NCBI GenBank assembly: GCA_046541015.1
Contig: JBKHEA010000001.1
Location: 1 to 64,000 of the forward strand
Source: Liberiplasma sp046541015
GTDB taxonomy: Bacteria > Bacillota_I > Bacilli_A > Izemoplasmatales > Izemoplasmataceae
Direction: 5' to 3'
Length of the DNA: 64,000 nucleotides
In this document: positions 1 through 7,078 of the stretch, piece by piece
Position numbering within the stretch: the first letter of the stretch is position 1
How the letters are laid out: every line of letters begins with the position of its first letter
The notes under the pieces: model-generated
What the model was told of the DNA's origin: nothing
Seen by the model: only the letters and a program-made list of their open reading frames with translations
Databases searched by the model: none
Translations under genes and position numbers: made by a program

Positions 1-1332
1 GTGCGCAGTTTGTGGAAACATATCAAATGGCATGATTGATTCGACTTTATATTTTCGGCTTAATTGTTTTATGTTTTTAGCAAGTGTACTTGGATTACAA
101 GACACATAGATTAATTTCTTAATGGGTTTTCTAATTAATAAATCAAGCATTTTATCATCGAGTCCAACACGAGGTGGATCAAATACTACAACATCAAATG
201 ATTTTCCTTGTTTGTATAAATGTTGGACAGTTTCATAAGCATCGCCTTTTAAGAATTCAACATTAGATATCTTATTGAGTTTTTTGTTTTGATTAGCACT
301 TTCAATAGATGCTGGGTTAGAATCAATCCCATAAACCTTATCAAATAGTTTTGCATAATATAAAGCCATCGCACCACTACCTGTATATAAATCTAATAAT
401 GTTTTATCGTGTTTAGGGTTAAAGAGCGTTTTAACATAGTTATACATTTTAGTTGCTTCTTCTGGATTAAGCTGGAAGAATGCTTTTGGATTAAGCGCAA
501 AACGAATATCTCCAATCCCTTCTGTAATGGTTTCTTCACCGGCTAAAATTTCAAACGTATCTCCAAATATTTCATGATTTTTTGCGTCATGATTTTTTGA
601 TATGGCAACACTTTTTACTAAGGGATGTTCTATTAGTTTTTTAGCTACATCTTTTAACGCATGATTATATATCGTAACAACAAGGGTCACTTGAATATCA
701 CCATTTAAACTACTCACTCTAGTTACAATATAACGCAGTAATCCTCGCATTTCTTTTGGATCAAACGCAAAGATTTCATACTCATCACACAATTCAAGTG
801 TTCTTTGATTGACTTCGTTAATACGTGGGTCTTGAACAGGACATGATAAAACATCAACTAAATCATTAGACCCTTTTTTATATAACCCAGTCACTAAGCC
901 ATCACTTGTATTTCTAACAGGCATTTGAGCTTTAAAACGGTAATTTCTAGATTTAACAAATGGACTAAATGGGTAAAATTTAACCTTGTCTAAATCAACT
1001 GACGTATAACGCATAAATGCTTGTTTAAGTAAGTCTTCTTTTAGTCTTAGTTGTTCTTCATACTGAACATGCTGAAGTTGACACCCTCCGCATACATCAT
1101 AATGTTTACAAAATGGTCTCGTACGATAAAAAGCTTTTTTCTTAATGCGGACAATATCCCCTATTGCATAACCTTTATGCAAACTAGATATTTTAACAAC
1201 AACTTCTTCTGGTGGGATTGCTCCATCGACAAAGACAGCTTGACGTTTATAATAGCCAATGCCTTCTCCGTTAATTCCAATTTTCTTAATCGTAATTAAG
1301 ACTTCTTGATTTTTTTCTAAATTTGTTTCCAT
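1..1332 (-). CDS. TrmA/RlmD-family RNA uracil-C5 methyltransferase (partial, 3' end beyond window)
   Basis: Reading the minus strand from ATG at 1332 gives an open frame of 444 codons to base 1, where it leaves the window still open. It has an N-terminal TRAM-like region, the iron-sulfur motif CKHYDVCGGC, a SAM-binding motif DLYTGSGAMAL, DPPRVGLD and the catalytic SCNPSTLAKN motif, ending PFDMFPQTAH, which is almost the normal C-terminus of the family, so only a few residues are missing. A GAGGTG ribosome binding site precedes the start. The family makes 5-methyluridine in 23S rRNA or tRNA with SAM. A full-length paralogue lies at 7079-8425. Which uridine it modifies cannot be told from sequence. 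Confidence 0.93.
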   Translation of the reverse strand, partial: METNLEKNQEVLITIKKIGINGEGIGYYKRQAVFVDGAIPPEEVVVKISSLHKGYAIGDIVRIKKKAFYRTRPFCKHYDVCGGCQLQHVQYEEQLRLKEDLLKQAFMRYTSVDLDKVKFYPFSPFVKSRNYRFKAQMPVRNTSDGLVTGLYKKGSNDLVDVLSCPVQDPRINEVNQRTLELCDEYEIFAFDPKEMRGLLRYIVTRVSSLNGDIQVTLVVTIYNHALKDVAKKLIEHPLVKSVAISKNHDAKNHEIFGDTFEILAGEETITEGIGDIRFALNPKAFFQLNPEEATKMYNYVKTLFNPKHDKTLLDLYTGSGAMALYYAKLFDKVYGIDSNPASIESANQNKKLNKISNVEFLKGDAYETVQHLYKQGKSFDVVVFDPPRVGLDDKMLDLLIRKPIKKLIYVSCNPSTLAKNIKQLSRKYKVESIMPFDMFPQTAH

Positions 1333-1351
1333 AACACACCTCAAATTCTTT

Positions 1352-1930
1352 CTACAGTTTTTTATAATCAAAATATATTTTTGAATCTTTTAGTTTAGTT
1401 AAATGTTTCTTTTTAATTCTTAAATCATGGCTATCAAAGAAAAACAGTGAAAAAGCTTCCCAAAGTAATACCCATCCTCCAATGAATAAACCTTCAACAA
1501 TGATGTTGATAAAAAGAATATAATCAAAGTTTTGTGGCATTAAATAAGCAAAGAGTAAAAATCCAATACTCATTAAAATATAGGTTAGTATTTTTCGGTA
1601 ATTACTTCTTAATTTCATTTCATTAAAATGTAACCTTGTCTTAAAATTATTTACAATACTTTGAACGCTTATGATTTCTCTTTCAGTGTTTTCTTTGTCT
1701 ACTTCTAAGTAAAACCATAATTCTATGGGAAAATCTAAACTAATTTCATAAGAAGCACTAATCATATAATCTAAAAGTTCTGGTTCTAATTCTTTGCGTT
1801 TAATAATTGAAGCATCCCAACCATTAAATAATTCATCATAGTCATCTAAAGATATTTCTATCATGTAAGCATTGGTTTCTTCGTTAATTCGGTATATTTG
1901 TCTTAAGGCAAAAGGTTTCTTAGTTTTCAT
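1352..1930 (-). CDS. hypothetical membrane protein (192 aa)
   Basis: I do not recognise a family. The first ~105 residues are soluble and acidic, followed by two hydrophobic segments (about residues 112-130 and 138-167) and a short basic C-terminal tail, so it is probably a two-pass inner-membrane protein with a cytoplasmic head. The start codon overlaps the stop of the upstream endonuclease/exonuclease/phosphatase-like gene (ATGA), and there is no strong ribosome binding site of its own, which suggests translational coupling and a functional link with that gene. Confidence 0.7.
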   Translation of the reverse strand: MKTKKPFALRQIYRINEETNAYMIEISLDDYDELFNGWDASIIKRKELEPELLDYMISASYEISLDFPIELWFYLEVDKENTEREIISVQSIVNNFKTRLHFNEMKLRSNYRKILTYILMSIGFLLFAYLMPQNFDYILFINIIVEGLFIGGWVLLWEAFSLFFFDSHDLRIKKKHLTKLKDSKIYFDYKKL

Positions 1931-3027
1931 GGTTTTAGCCTAATTGTCATCATAACAGGGTTATGATCACTATACTCAAAATCATGGTCAATGGTTGCGA
2001 TATGTTCAACGAAAATGTTATCACTAACAATAAATCCATCGATAATATAATACTGTGTTTTCTCTATATCTAAAGGATTATAAGGTTGATTGAGTAAGCG
2101 ACAGGTTGGTAAAGTTTCATCAATCACAAAACTAAACGAACTTAATAACCATTCTTCTTCTATTGGAAAAGCAACATAGTAATCTTGGATAACAGGATAA
2201 ACATCAACGACACTTGGGAATGTTTGATTAAAATCGCCACCTACTACAACATAATTTCCTTTTTCATATTCACTTTCCATATACGCTTTTAAGAATGTCA
2301 TTTCTTCTTCTCTTAAAGACCCATCACCATCATAAGCAGATAAATGCAAATTAACGACAATTAAAGACGATTCACTATCCTCAATTTCAATTTCAACTGC
2401 CATCATAGAACGCTTCAAATTAACAATTCTAAGTGGCCAATCAAATGCACCAGGAAATTGATAACGCGTTCCTTCTTTCATTGTATGATTGCTTAAAGTG
2501 AGTAAGCCACTTTCAACTTTACCTAGGTGATCAGTTAATGAGAAAGGAAAAGGGACAAAAAAGGCTTTGTAGTTATAAGCAAACAAAGCATCATATTGAC
2601 TACCAAGTGATTCGTGAATCATAGTCATTTGATTTAGATTAAAACTTCTTGTTGAATCCAAATCAACTTCTTGAAGCAAATAAAAATCTGCATGATTATC
2701 TGCCATAATCTCCATGATGCCATCAAGATAAGCTAGTACATTTTCTTCGCTTGAAGGTCTTCCGTTCACGCCACCATCTAATACAAAATCCTCATGTTTA
2801 CCTAACCCACCATAACCAATATTAAATGTCATAAAACTAAGCGATTGATCAAGACTTGCTTGTTTATTAACGGTTGTATCAACCGTTAAAGACTCAATAT
2901 CATCTGGTCTATACTCAATAATTGTTAAAAATCCTAAAAAAAGGATTAAAATAATCACGATAACCAATAAGGTCTTAATAAATATTTTAAATAAAACAGA
3001 TAAGAAAAAAAGACGTTTTTTTCTCAT
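1927..3027 (-). CDS. membrane-anchored endonuclease/exonuclease/phosphatase-family protein
   Basis: After a basic N-terminus and one long hydrophobic segment (residues ~8-33) the protein carries the EEP-fold motifs in order: LSFMTFNIGYGG, QEVDLD, VVNLHLSAYDGDG, GGDFNQT and SDHNPV, covering the metal-binding Asn/Glu and the catalytic Asp/His. The fold acts on phosphodiesters of nucleic acids, inositol phosphates or sphingomyelin; the signal anchor suggests an outward-facing catalytic domain, so an extracellular nuclease or lipid phosphodiesterase is plausible. The open frame extends upstream to 3045, but the ribosome binding site GAGGTGAT lies inside that extension, six bases before ATG at 3027, so I chose 3027 (366 aa). 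Confidence 0.85.
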   Translation of the reverse strand: MRKKRLFFLSVLFKIFIKTLLVIVIILILFLGFLTIIEYRPDDIESLTVDTTVNKQASLDQSLSFMTFNIGYGGLGKHEDFVLDGGVNGRPSSEENVLAYLDGIMEIMADNHADFYLLQEVDLDSTRSFNLNQMTMIHESLGSQYDALFAYNYKAFFVPFPFSLTDHLGKVESGLLTLSNHTMKEGTRYQFPGAFDWPLRIVNLKRSMMAVEIEIEDSESSLIVVNLHLSAYDGDGSLREEEMTFLKAYMESEYEKGNYVVVGGDFNQTFPSVVDVYPVIQDYYVAFPIEEEWLLSSFSFVIDETLPTCRLLNQPYNPLDIEKTQYYIIDGFIVSDNIFVEHIATIDHDFEYSDHNPVMMTIRLKP

Positions 3028-3089
3028 GATAATCACCTCTATCATTAATTAAAGTGTACCATACTAACCTAAAACAAACAATATGATTG

Positions 3090-4274
3090 TCATGAGGAAA
3101 CACTTAAAAGCTTCTTTTGAAAATACTGAATTAATAACGCACCAAGCGGTGCTGTAAAAATAATTGATAAAACACTTAATGCTAAAATATAATCCCCATT
3201 AGGTACCCCTAACATTAATGGCACGCTTCCCAAAGCAGCTTGAACGGTAGCTTTAGGGATGAAACTCATCATAATAAAATATTTCTCTTTTAATAGATAA
3301 ACACTTTTGATAAGCGAAATATATACCCCTAATAATCTAGCCATCAAACCTAAACTTATAATGATTAATCCAATTAGTCCAGAATCAAAAGCAATTTGAA
3401 TATTGACAAGCGCACCAACTAAGACAAATAAAATAAGTTCAAATAACACCCAAATCTTATCAAATTTTATCGCTAAACGACTTGCAAGGACTGCCTTTTT
3501 TTCAACCATAACTATCCCAATGACCATAATTGCAAGTAAACCAGAAAAAGAAACAGTGTCTTTTAACCAATTAGACCCTTGAATAATGAACAAACCAAAA
3601 GCGATTAAGAGTAAAATTTTCTTTGTATCTCTTATGTGAAACTTTGTGAAAAGTTTCATCAGTAAAAGACCACTCATTACCCCAACAATAATCCCTAAAA
3701 CAATTGAGAATGGGACATTTATGACAAACTCACTAAGAATAAGTTGTTGATTGGTATAAACACTAACAAATGCAGAAAAGATTGTAATGGCAACAATATC
3801 ATCCATACTAGCGCTAGCTAAAATGAGTGAGGGCACAAAACGTGATTTACCTAATCCTTCTTTTTGTAGTCTTAACATACTAGGGACAATGACTGCAGGG
3901 GAAACTGCGGCAATAATAAATCCTAACAATCCAGCCTCTACTAAAGAAAAATCCAGCAACAAGTAAGTTAGTATAACCAGCGTGAATCCTTCGAGTAAAA
4001 CTGGAATAATACTAAGTAAAATCGCACGATGCCCAATCCTTTTAATCACCGATAGATTTAAACCAAGCCCTGCCCTAAGTAAAATGACCACAAGTGCAAT
4101 ATCTCTTAAATCACCAGAAATCATTAAAAGCGTTTCATCTAATAAGTTTAATCCATAAGGGCCAAGGATAACGCCTGTGGCTAAAAATCCTATTAATCCA
4201 GGAAGTTTAAATCGTGTAGCCAAAAAGTAAAATAGTAATCCAACACTAATGATTAAAAATAGACTAAATCCCAA
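3090..4274 (-). CDS. CPA2-family cation/proton antiporter under fluoride riboswitch
   Basis: About a dozen hydrophobic helices covering the whole length, with the glycine-rich N-terminal helix pattern of CPA2 transporters (FLATGVILGPYGLNLL) and a conserved acidic pair region (ASASMDDIVAI) expected in the ion path. It lacks the C-terminal TrkA-N/RCK domains of KefB/KefC. Such proteins exchange Na+, K+ or another ion for protons. The frame opens with GTG at 4283, but the site AAGGAG directly abuts that codon; TTG at 4274 has correct spacing, so I prefer it. A fluoride riboswitch with terminator precedes it, which argues that the physiological role is relief of fluoride stress. No terminator separates it from the heliorhodopsin gene other than the riboswitch's own. 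Confidence 0.88.
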   Translation of the reverse strand: MGFSLFLIISVGLLFYFLATRFKLPGLIGFLATGVILGPYGLNLLDETLLMISGDLRDIALVVILLRAGLGLNLSVIKRIGHRAILLSIIPVLLEGFTLVILTYLLLDFSLVEAGLLGFIIAAVSPAVIVPSMLRLQKEGLGKSRFVPSLILASASMDDIVAITIFSAFVSVYTNQQLILSEFVINVPFSIVLGIIVGVMSGLLLMKLFTKFHIRDTKKILLLIAFGLFIIQGSNWLKDTVSFSGLLAIMVIGIVMVEKKAVLASRLAIKFDKIWVLFELILFVLVGALVNIQIAFDSGLIGLIIISLGLMARLLGVYISLIKSVYLLKEKYFIMMSFIPKATVQAALGSVPLMLGVPNGDYILALSVLSIIFTAPLGALLIQYFQKKLLSVSS

Positions 4275-4288
4275 ATCAATCACTCCTT

Positions 4289-4372
4289 AAAAAAAACCTA
4301 CTCAACCAAAAAAGGTCGAGTAGGTGTCATTAGCTATTTGCAGTTATCGGCGAACACCATCGCCATCACTGC
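4289..4372 (-). promoter_or_regulatory. fluoride riboswitch (crcB motif) with transcription terminator
   Basis: Read on the minus strand, 4372-4323 matches the fluoride aptamer: GGCGATGGTGTTCGCC, then AACTGC, then AGCTAATGACACC. It runs directly into a strong hairpin (4324-4297, arms CCTACTC-GACC / GGTTGAGTAGG) followed by eight Ts (4296-4289). The 3' aptamer strand shares bases with the terminator's 5' arm, so fluoride binding should block the terminator and switch on the antiporter. Fluoride riboswitches are known upstream of crcB, eriC-F and cation/proton antiporter genes. Confidence 0.92.
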
Positions 4373-4374
4373 TT

Positions 4375-4402
4375 ATTATACTGATATTTTTTTATATTAC
4401 AA
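4375..4402 (-). promoter_or_regulatory. promoter of the fluoride riboswitch
   Basis: TTGTAA (4397-4402) and TATAAT (4375-4380) are separated by 16 bases on the minus strand. The predicted start near 4368 falls on the first bases of the aptamer, as is usual for these short riboswitch leaders. Confidence 0.75.
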
Positions 4403-4407
4403 GCATT

Positions 4408-5199
4408 TTATGGTTGCATTGCACCAAATAAAACTAACCAAGCTAAAATTGATTTAGCCACTAAGCTTAAAACAATGTAGACTTTTTCACCATAGATATA
4501 ATCTTTCCATTTCCCTACTTTTTTATACTGCAAAATCATATTAACAGGGAATGTATTAAATGCAACAAAATAGGTTCCAATAATTGCCCAAACAAACCAT
4601 GGGACTAAACTTAAATCATTAATGCCACCCATGTAAATGAAAATGGCTATCCAAGGCGCTAACCCAGCAATGCTACCCCAAATAAATGGTCCCCAATTTA
4701 CTTTTTCTTTGTCTTTTCCAGCATTGAGTAATTCCATATCCAATCCAAAAAGGTTCATACTAGCATTGACAATGAAAATTAAAATGAGTGTAGCAATATC
4801 ATAGACACCAAACAATGTAGCGATTAAAACAATCATGATTGATGAACTTAATGCATATTCAAACCATCTAAAACGGTTAACACCATTTTCTAAGTCACGG
4901 TTGTAAATATCATTGGTTTTTTTAGGTAAAGAAATAATCGCATGTGCCATAGCACTTATCAGTAAAAATAATGAAACAAATACGGAAAATGGTAAATCAA
5001 ATAAATCACGCTGATTAGAAAACAAACTTTGTGTTGATTCATCAAAATCTAAAAAATATTGAATAATCGTTGGTTGAAACTGCGCGATGTTTTCAATAAC
5101 TGCTGGAATTAAAAATAACATTAAAATTCCTTGGATTAAATGAAAACCTCCCATAATTAAGTTAAACTTACGCAAACTTTGATGTGTAATTTCTTTCAA
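4408..5199 (-). CDS. heliorhodopsin
   Basis: A 263-residue seven-helix protein with the diagnostic heliorhodopsin sequence features: the retinal Schiff-base lysine in helix 7 (SLVAKSILAW, K249), the helix-3 counterion region RWFEYALSSS (E114), paired histidines H20 (GGFHLIQG) and H86 (AMAHAI), and the helix 6-7 block FNTFPVNMILQYKKVG followed by WKDYIYGEKVYIVLS. Type-1 rhodopsins do not have these. Heliorhodopsins bind retinal, sit inverted in the membrane and have slow photocycles; their role is unsettled. The start is TTG with GGGAGG seven bases upstream. No retinal-forming gene (blh, crt) is in the window, so retinal may be made elsewhere or scavenged. Downstream, without a separate terminator, lies the fluoride riboswitch and antiporter. 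Confidence 0.95.
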   Translation of the reverse strand: MKEITHQSLRKFNLIMGGFHLIQGILMLFLIPAVIENIAQFQPTIIQYFLDFDESTQSLFSNQRDLFDLPFSVFVSLFLLISAMAHAIISLPKKTNDIYNRDLENGVNRFRWFEYALSSSIMIVLIATLFGVYDIATLILIFIVNASMNLFGLDMELLNAGKDKEKVNWGPFIWGSIAGLAPWIAIFIYMGGINDLSLVPWFVWAIIGTYFVAFNTFPVNMILQYKKVGKWKDYIYGEKVYIVLSLVAKSILAWLVLFGAMQP

Positions 5200-5228
5200 A
5201 TTAAAACCTCCCTTAATATTATAATTTC

Positions 5229-5259
5229 ATTATACACTTACTTAATGAAAGCGTTTTGG
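5229..5259 (-). promoter_or_regulatory. heliorhodopsin promoter with catabolite-box-like element
   Basis: A TATAAT hexamer lies at 5229-5234 on the minus strand, 30 bases before the TTG start, with no good -35 hexamer at 17 bases. Instead the -35 region is covered by TGAAAGCGTTTTGG (plus strand 5246-5259), which matches the CcpA cre consensus TGWAANCGNTNWCA except at the last two bases. The promoter call is fair; the cre call is tentative. Confidence 0.45.
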
Positions 5260-5276
5260 AATATGCATAGTTTTAA

Positions 5277-6095
5277 TTAATTCTTAAGATTTTTATGAAT
5301 AAATCCCATGATTACTGTCGCTAACTCATTAGGTTTTTCAAATATAGCTACATGGCCACAATTAGGGATAATAACGTATTCTGAATGCTTGATTTTTTGA
5401 TGAATCAGCTGGGAAAATTTAAGGGGTTTTAAATAATCAAATTCAGAACCTATAACTAATACATTTGTTTGGATGAACTCAAGAGATTCTGTAAGATTTA
5501 AGTCGTCTAAGAAAGTATCATATAAAGCGATTTGGCCGTCAAAATAACTAGGGTCTAATTGTTTCATAACTTGAGCTCTTTTTTCAAGATCGGCTTCATG
5601 CGTTTTAATGTATGCTTCATGATAAATCATCGGTGCCATCACTTTAAAAAAGTGATAACCATCATAACTTTGCGCAAGTCTTTTCCACACCATAACTTGT
5701 CTACTTAAAGACGCATCTAGTTCACTAGCTGCGTTAATTAATACAAGTGATTCTACTTTATCTTTAAACATGATTGAAAATTGCATGCCTACTTCTGCCC
5801 CATAACTTGTGCCAATAAAGTGCGCTTTAAAGATATTTAACTGTTCTAGTAATAAATTAAGCTCTTCTGCATGTTCTTTAAATGAGTAAGGCCCAGTAGG
5901 TTTGTCTGATTTTAATTGCCCTTTAAAATCAAATAGTAAAATCTTTAAATCTTTTAAGTCAAGGTTATCAATAAGTGGGAACCAGCTTGAAGTACTAGCC
6001 ATGACACCATTTAAAAACACAAGGGTTTTAAGACTATTAAGGTTTCCTTTTATTTCATAATATATACGATTACCATGAATATTGATGGTTGCCAT
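5277..6095 (-). CDS. alpha/beta hydrolase
   Basis: A 272-residue soluble alpha/beta-hydrolase fold protein. The oxyanion region is FLNGVMAS, the nucleophile elbow GTSYGAE supplies the catalytic serine, a later GSEFDYL supplies the acid and CGHVAIFEKP the histidine. Overall layout resembles the 3-oxoadipate enol-lactonase/epoxide-hydrolase-like hydrolases, but substrate cannot be assigned. It follows the membrane protein gene at 6113-6955 with a 17-base gap containing its ribosome binding site (GAAGGTGAG), so the two are probably co-transcribed. Its stop is 78 bases upstream of the heliorhodopsin gene, which has its own -10 element. Confidence 0.85.
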   Translation of the reverse strand: MATINIHGNRIYYEIKGNLNSLKTLVFLNGVMASTSSWFPLIDNLDLKDLKILLFDFKGQLKSDKPTGPYSFKEHAEELNLLLEQLNIFKAHFIGTSYGAEVGMQFSIMFKDKVESLVLINAASELDASLSRQVMVWKRLAQSYDGYHFFKVMAPMIYHEAYIKTHEADLEKRAQVMKQLDPSYFDGQIALYDTFLDDLNLTESLEFIQTNVLVIGSEFDYLKPLKFSQLIHQKIKHSEYVIIPNCGHVAIFEKPNELATVIMGFIHKNLKN

Positions 6096-6112
6096 AAACT
6101 CACCTTCTTAAA

Positions 6113-6955
6113 TTAATGAATATCGATTTTTAATAATTGGCTTAGAGCGTGAACTTCATAAGGAGGAATGAAAAAGTTGTATGCTTTCCCCTCATCAAGA
6201 ATCTTAACTTGATAATAAGGTCTCATTGTTAATACGCCAAACTGGTTAGACTTAATATTAAAGGCTTTATAAGGCTCTTGTTTAAAAGAATTTTCTTTAT
6301 GCCATCCATAAACACTCACTTTTTCATCTATCTTAGTAATGGATTGAAATGAGGTTGTTGGGATTGCGTATAAATTAAAATGATCACCGAAATATAACAT
6401 ATCATTCTTGATATAAAACTTTAAGGGCTGATTCATATAAGTAAACATCTTGTTTGTATTATTGATTTCATCTGAACGCTCGTTAAGTTTATAAGTATAG
6501 GTAAAAACATCAATCTCTATAGCATCTTCTGGAATATCTAAATAGGCTTTAGCCTCATTTAATACAGTGTCAATTTTCGCTTTCATTAAATCCATGTTTT
6601 CTTTATTTAGGACCTTTTTTCTTTTTTGTCTTTCATAAAACCACAAACTAATACTTAATAATAAAAACGCAAAAGCTATATAAAAAACAATTGGTATCTC
6701 CTTAAAAATAACTTCTAAAGATGATTCACTTCTGTAAAGACTAAATAAAATTACTAAAAATATAACAAAACTAAATGTTTTAAGGAAATTTAATCCTGTT
6801 GGTAATTTAGCTTGTTGTTTTACTGAAGCCATCCAATTGCTTGTTTCATTCATCTTTTTTTCTAATTCATTTGGGATTTGTTTAACCTTAAAGTGATCCC
6901 CATTAATTTCATAATCAAATCCTTTTTCTTTTCTAATACCGAATAAGTTTGTCAT
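6113..6955 (-). CDS. hypothetical two-pass membrane protein (280 aa)
   Basis: No family recognised. Residues 1-55 are hydrophilic, two transmembrane segments lie at about 57-73 and 86-106 separated by a short loop, and the remaining ~170 residues are hydrophilic and mixed alpha/beta by composition, with several Tyr/Phe-rich strands. The arrangement resembles small YcxB-like proteins whose C-terminal domain faces the cytoplasm, but I would not name it so. It starts with ATG preceded by AAAGGAGT. It precedes the alpha/beta hydrolase by 17 bases and is likely in one transcript with it. Confidence 0.65.
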   Translation of the reverse strand: MTNLFGIRKEKGFDYEINGDHFKVKQIPNELEKKMNETSNWMASVKQQAKLPTGLNFLKTFSFVIFLVILFSLYRSESSLEVIFKEIPIVFYIAFAFLLLSISLWFYERQKRKKVLNKENMDLMKAKIDTVLNEAKAYLDIPEDAIEIDVFTYTYKLNERSDEINNTNKMFTYMNQPLKFYIKNDMLYFGDHFNLYAIPTTSFQSITKIDEKVSVYGWHKENSFKQEPYKAFNIKSNQFGVLTMRPYYQVKILDEGKAYNFFIPPYEVHALSQLLKIDIH

Positions 6956-7034
6956 GTGTACTCCTTTAACTATTTTGTCTATTCAATTGATTATAGCTTA
7001 AATTAGCGTAAATATAAATATCAAACCAATTAAA

Positions 7035-7067
7035 AACACCTTAAATATATAAATAATTTAAGATGTT
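7035..7067 (-). terminator. terminator of the methyltransferase gene at 7079
   Basis: Inverted repeat with arms AACATCTTAAAT / ATTTAAGGTGTT (one G-T pair) followed by TTTTTAATT on the minus strand, just after the gene's stop. Confidence 0.7.
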
Positions 7068-7078
7068 ATAAAAATAGT

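Noticed and set aside
1051..1299. 82-codon plus-strand ORF
   Set aside because: Antisense shadow of the methyltransferase gene at 1-1332.
4408..5199. type-1 proton- or ion-pumping rhodopsin
   Set aside because: Lacks the DTx/NDQ-type helix-3 motif; helix-7 and helix-3 blocks are those of heliorhodopsin, which is not known to pump.
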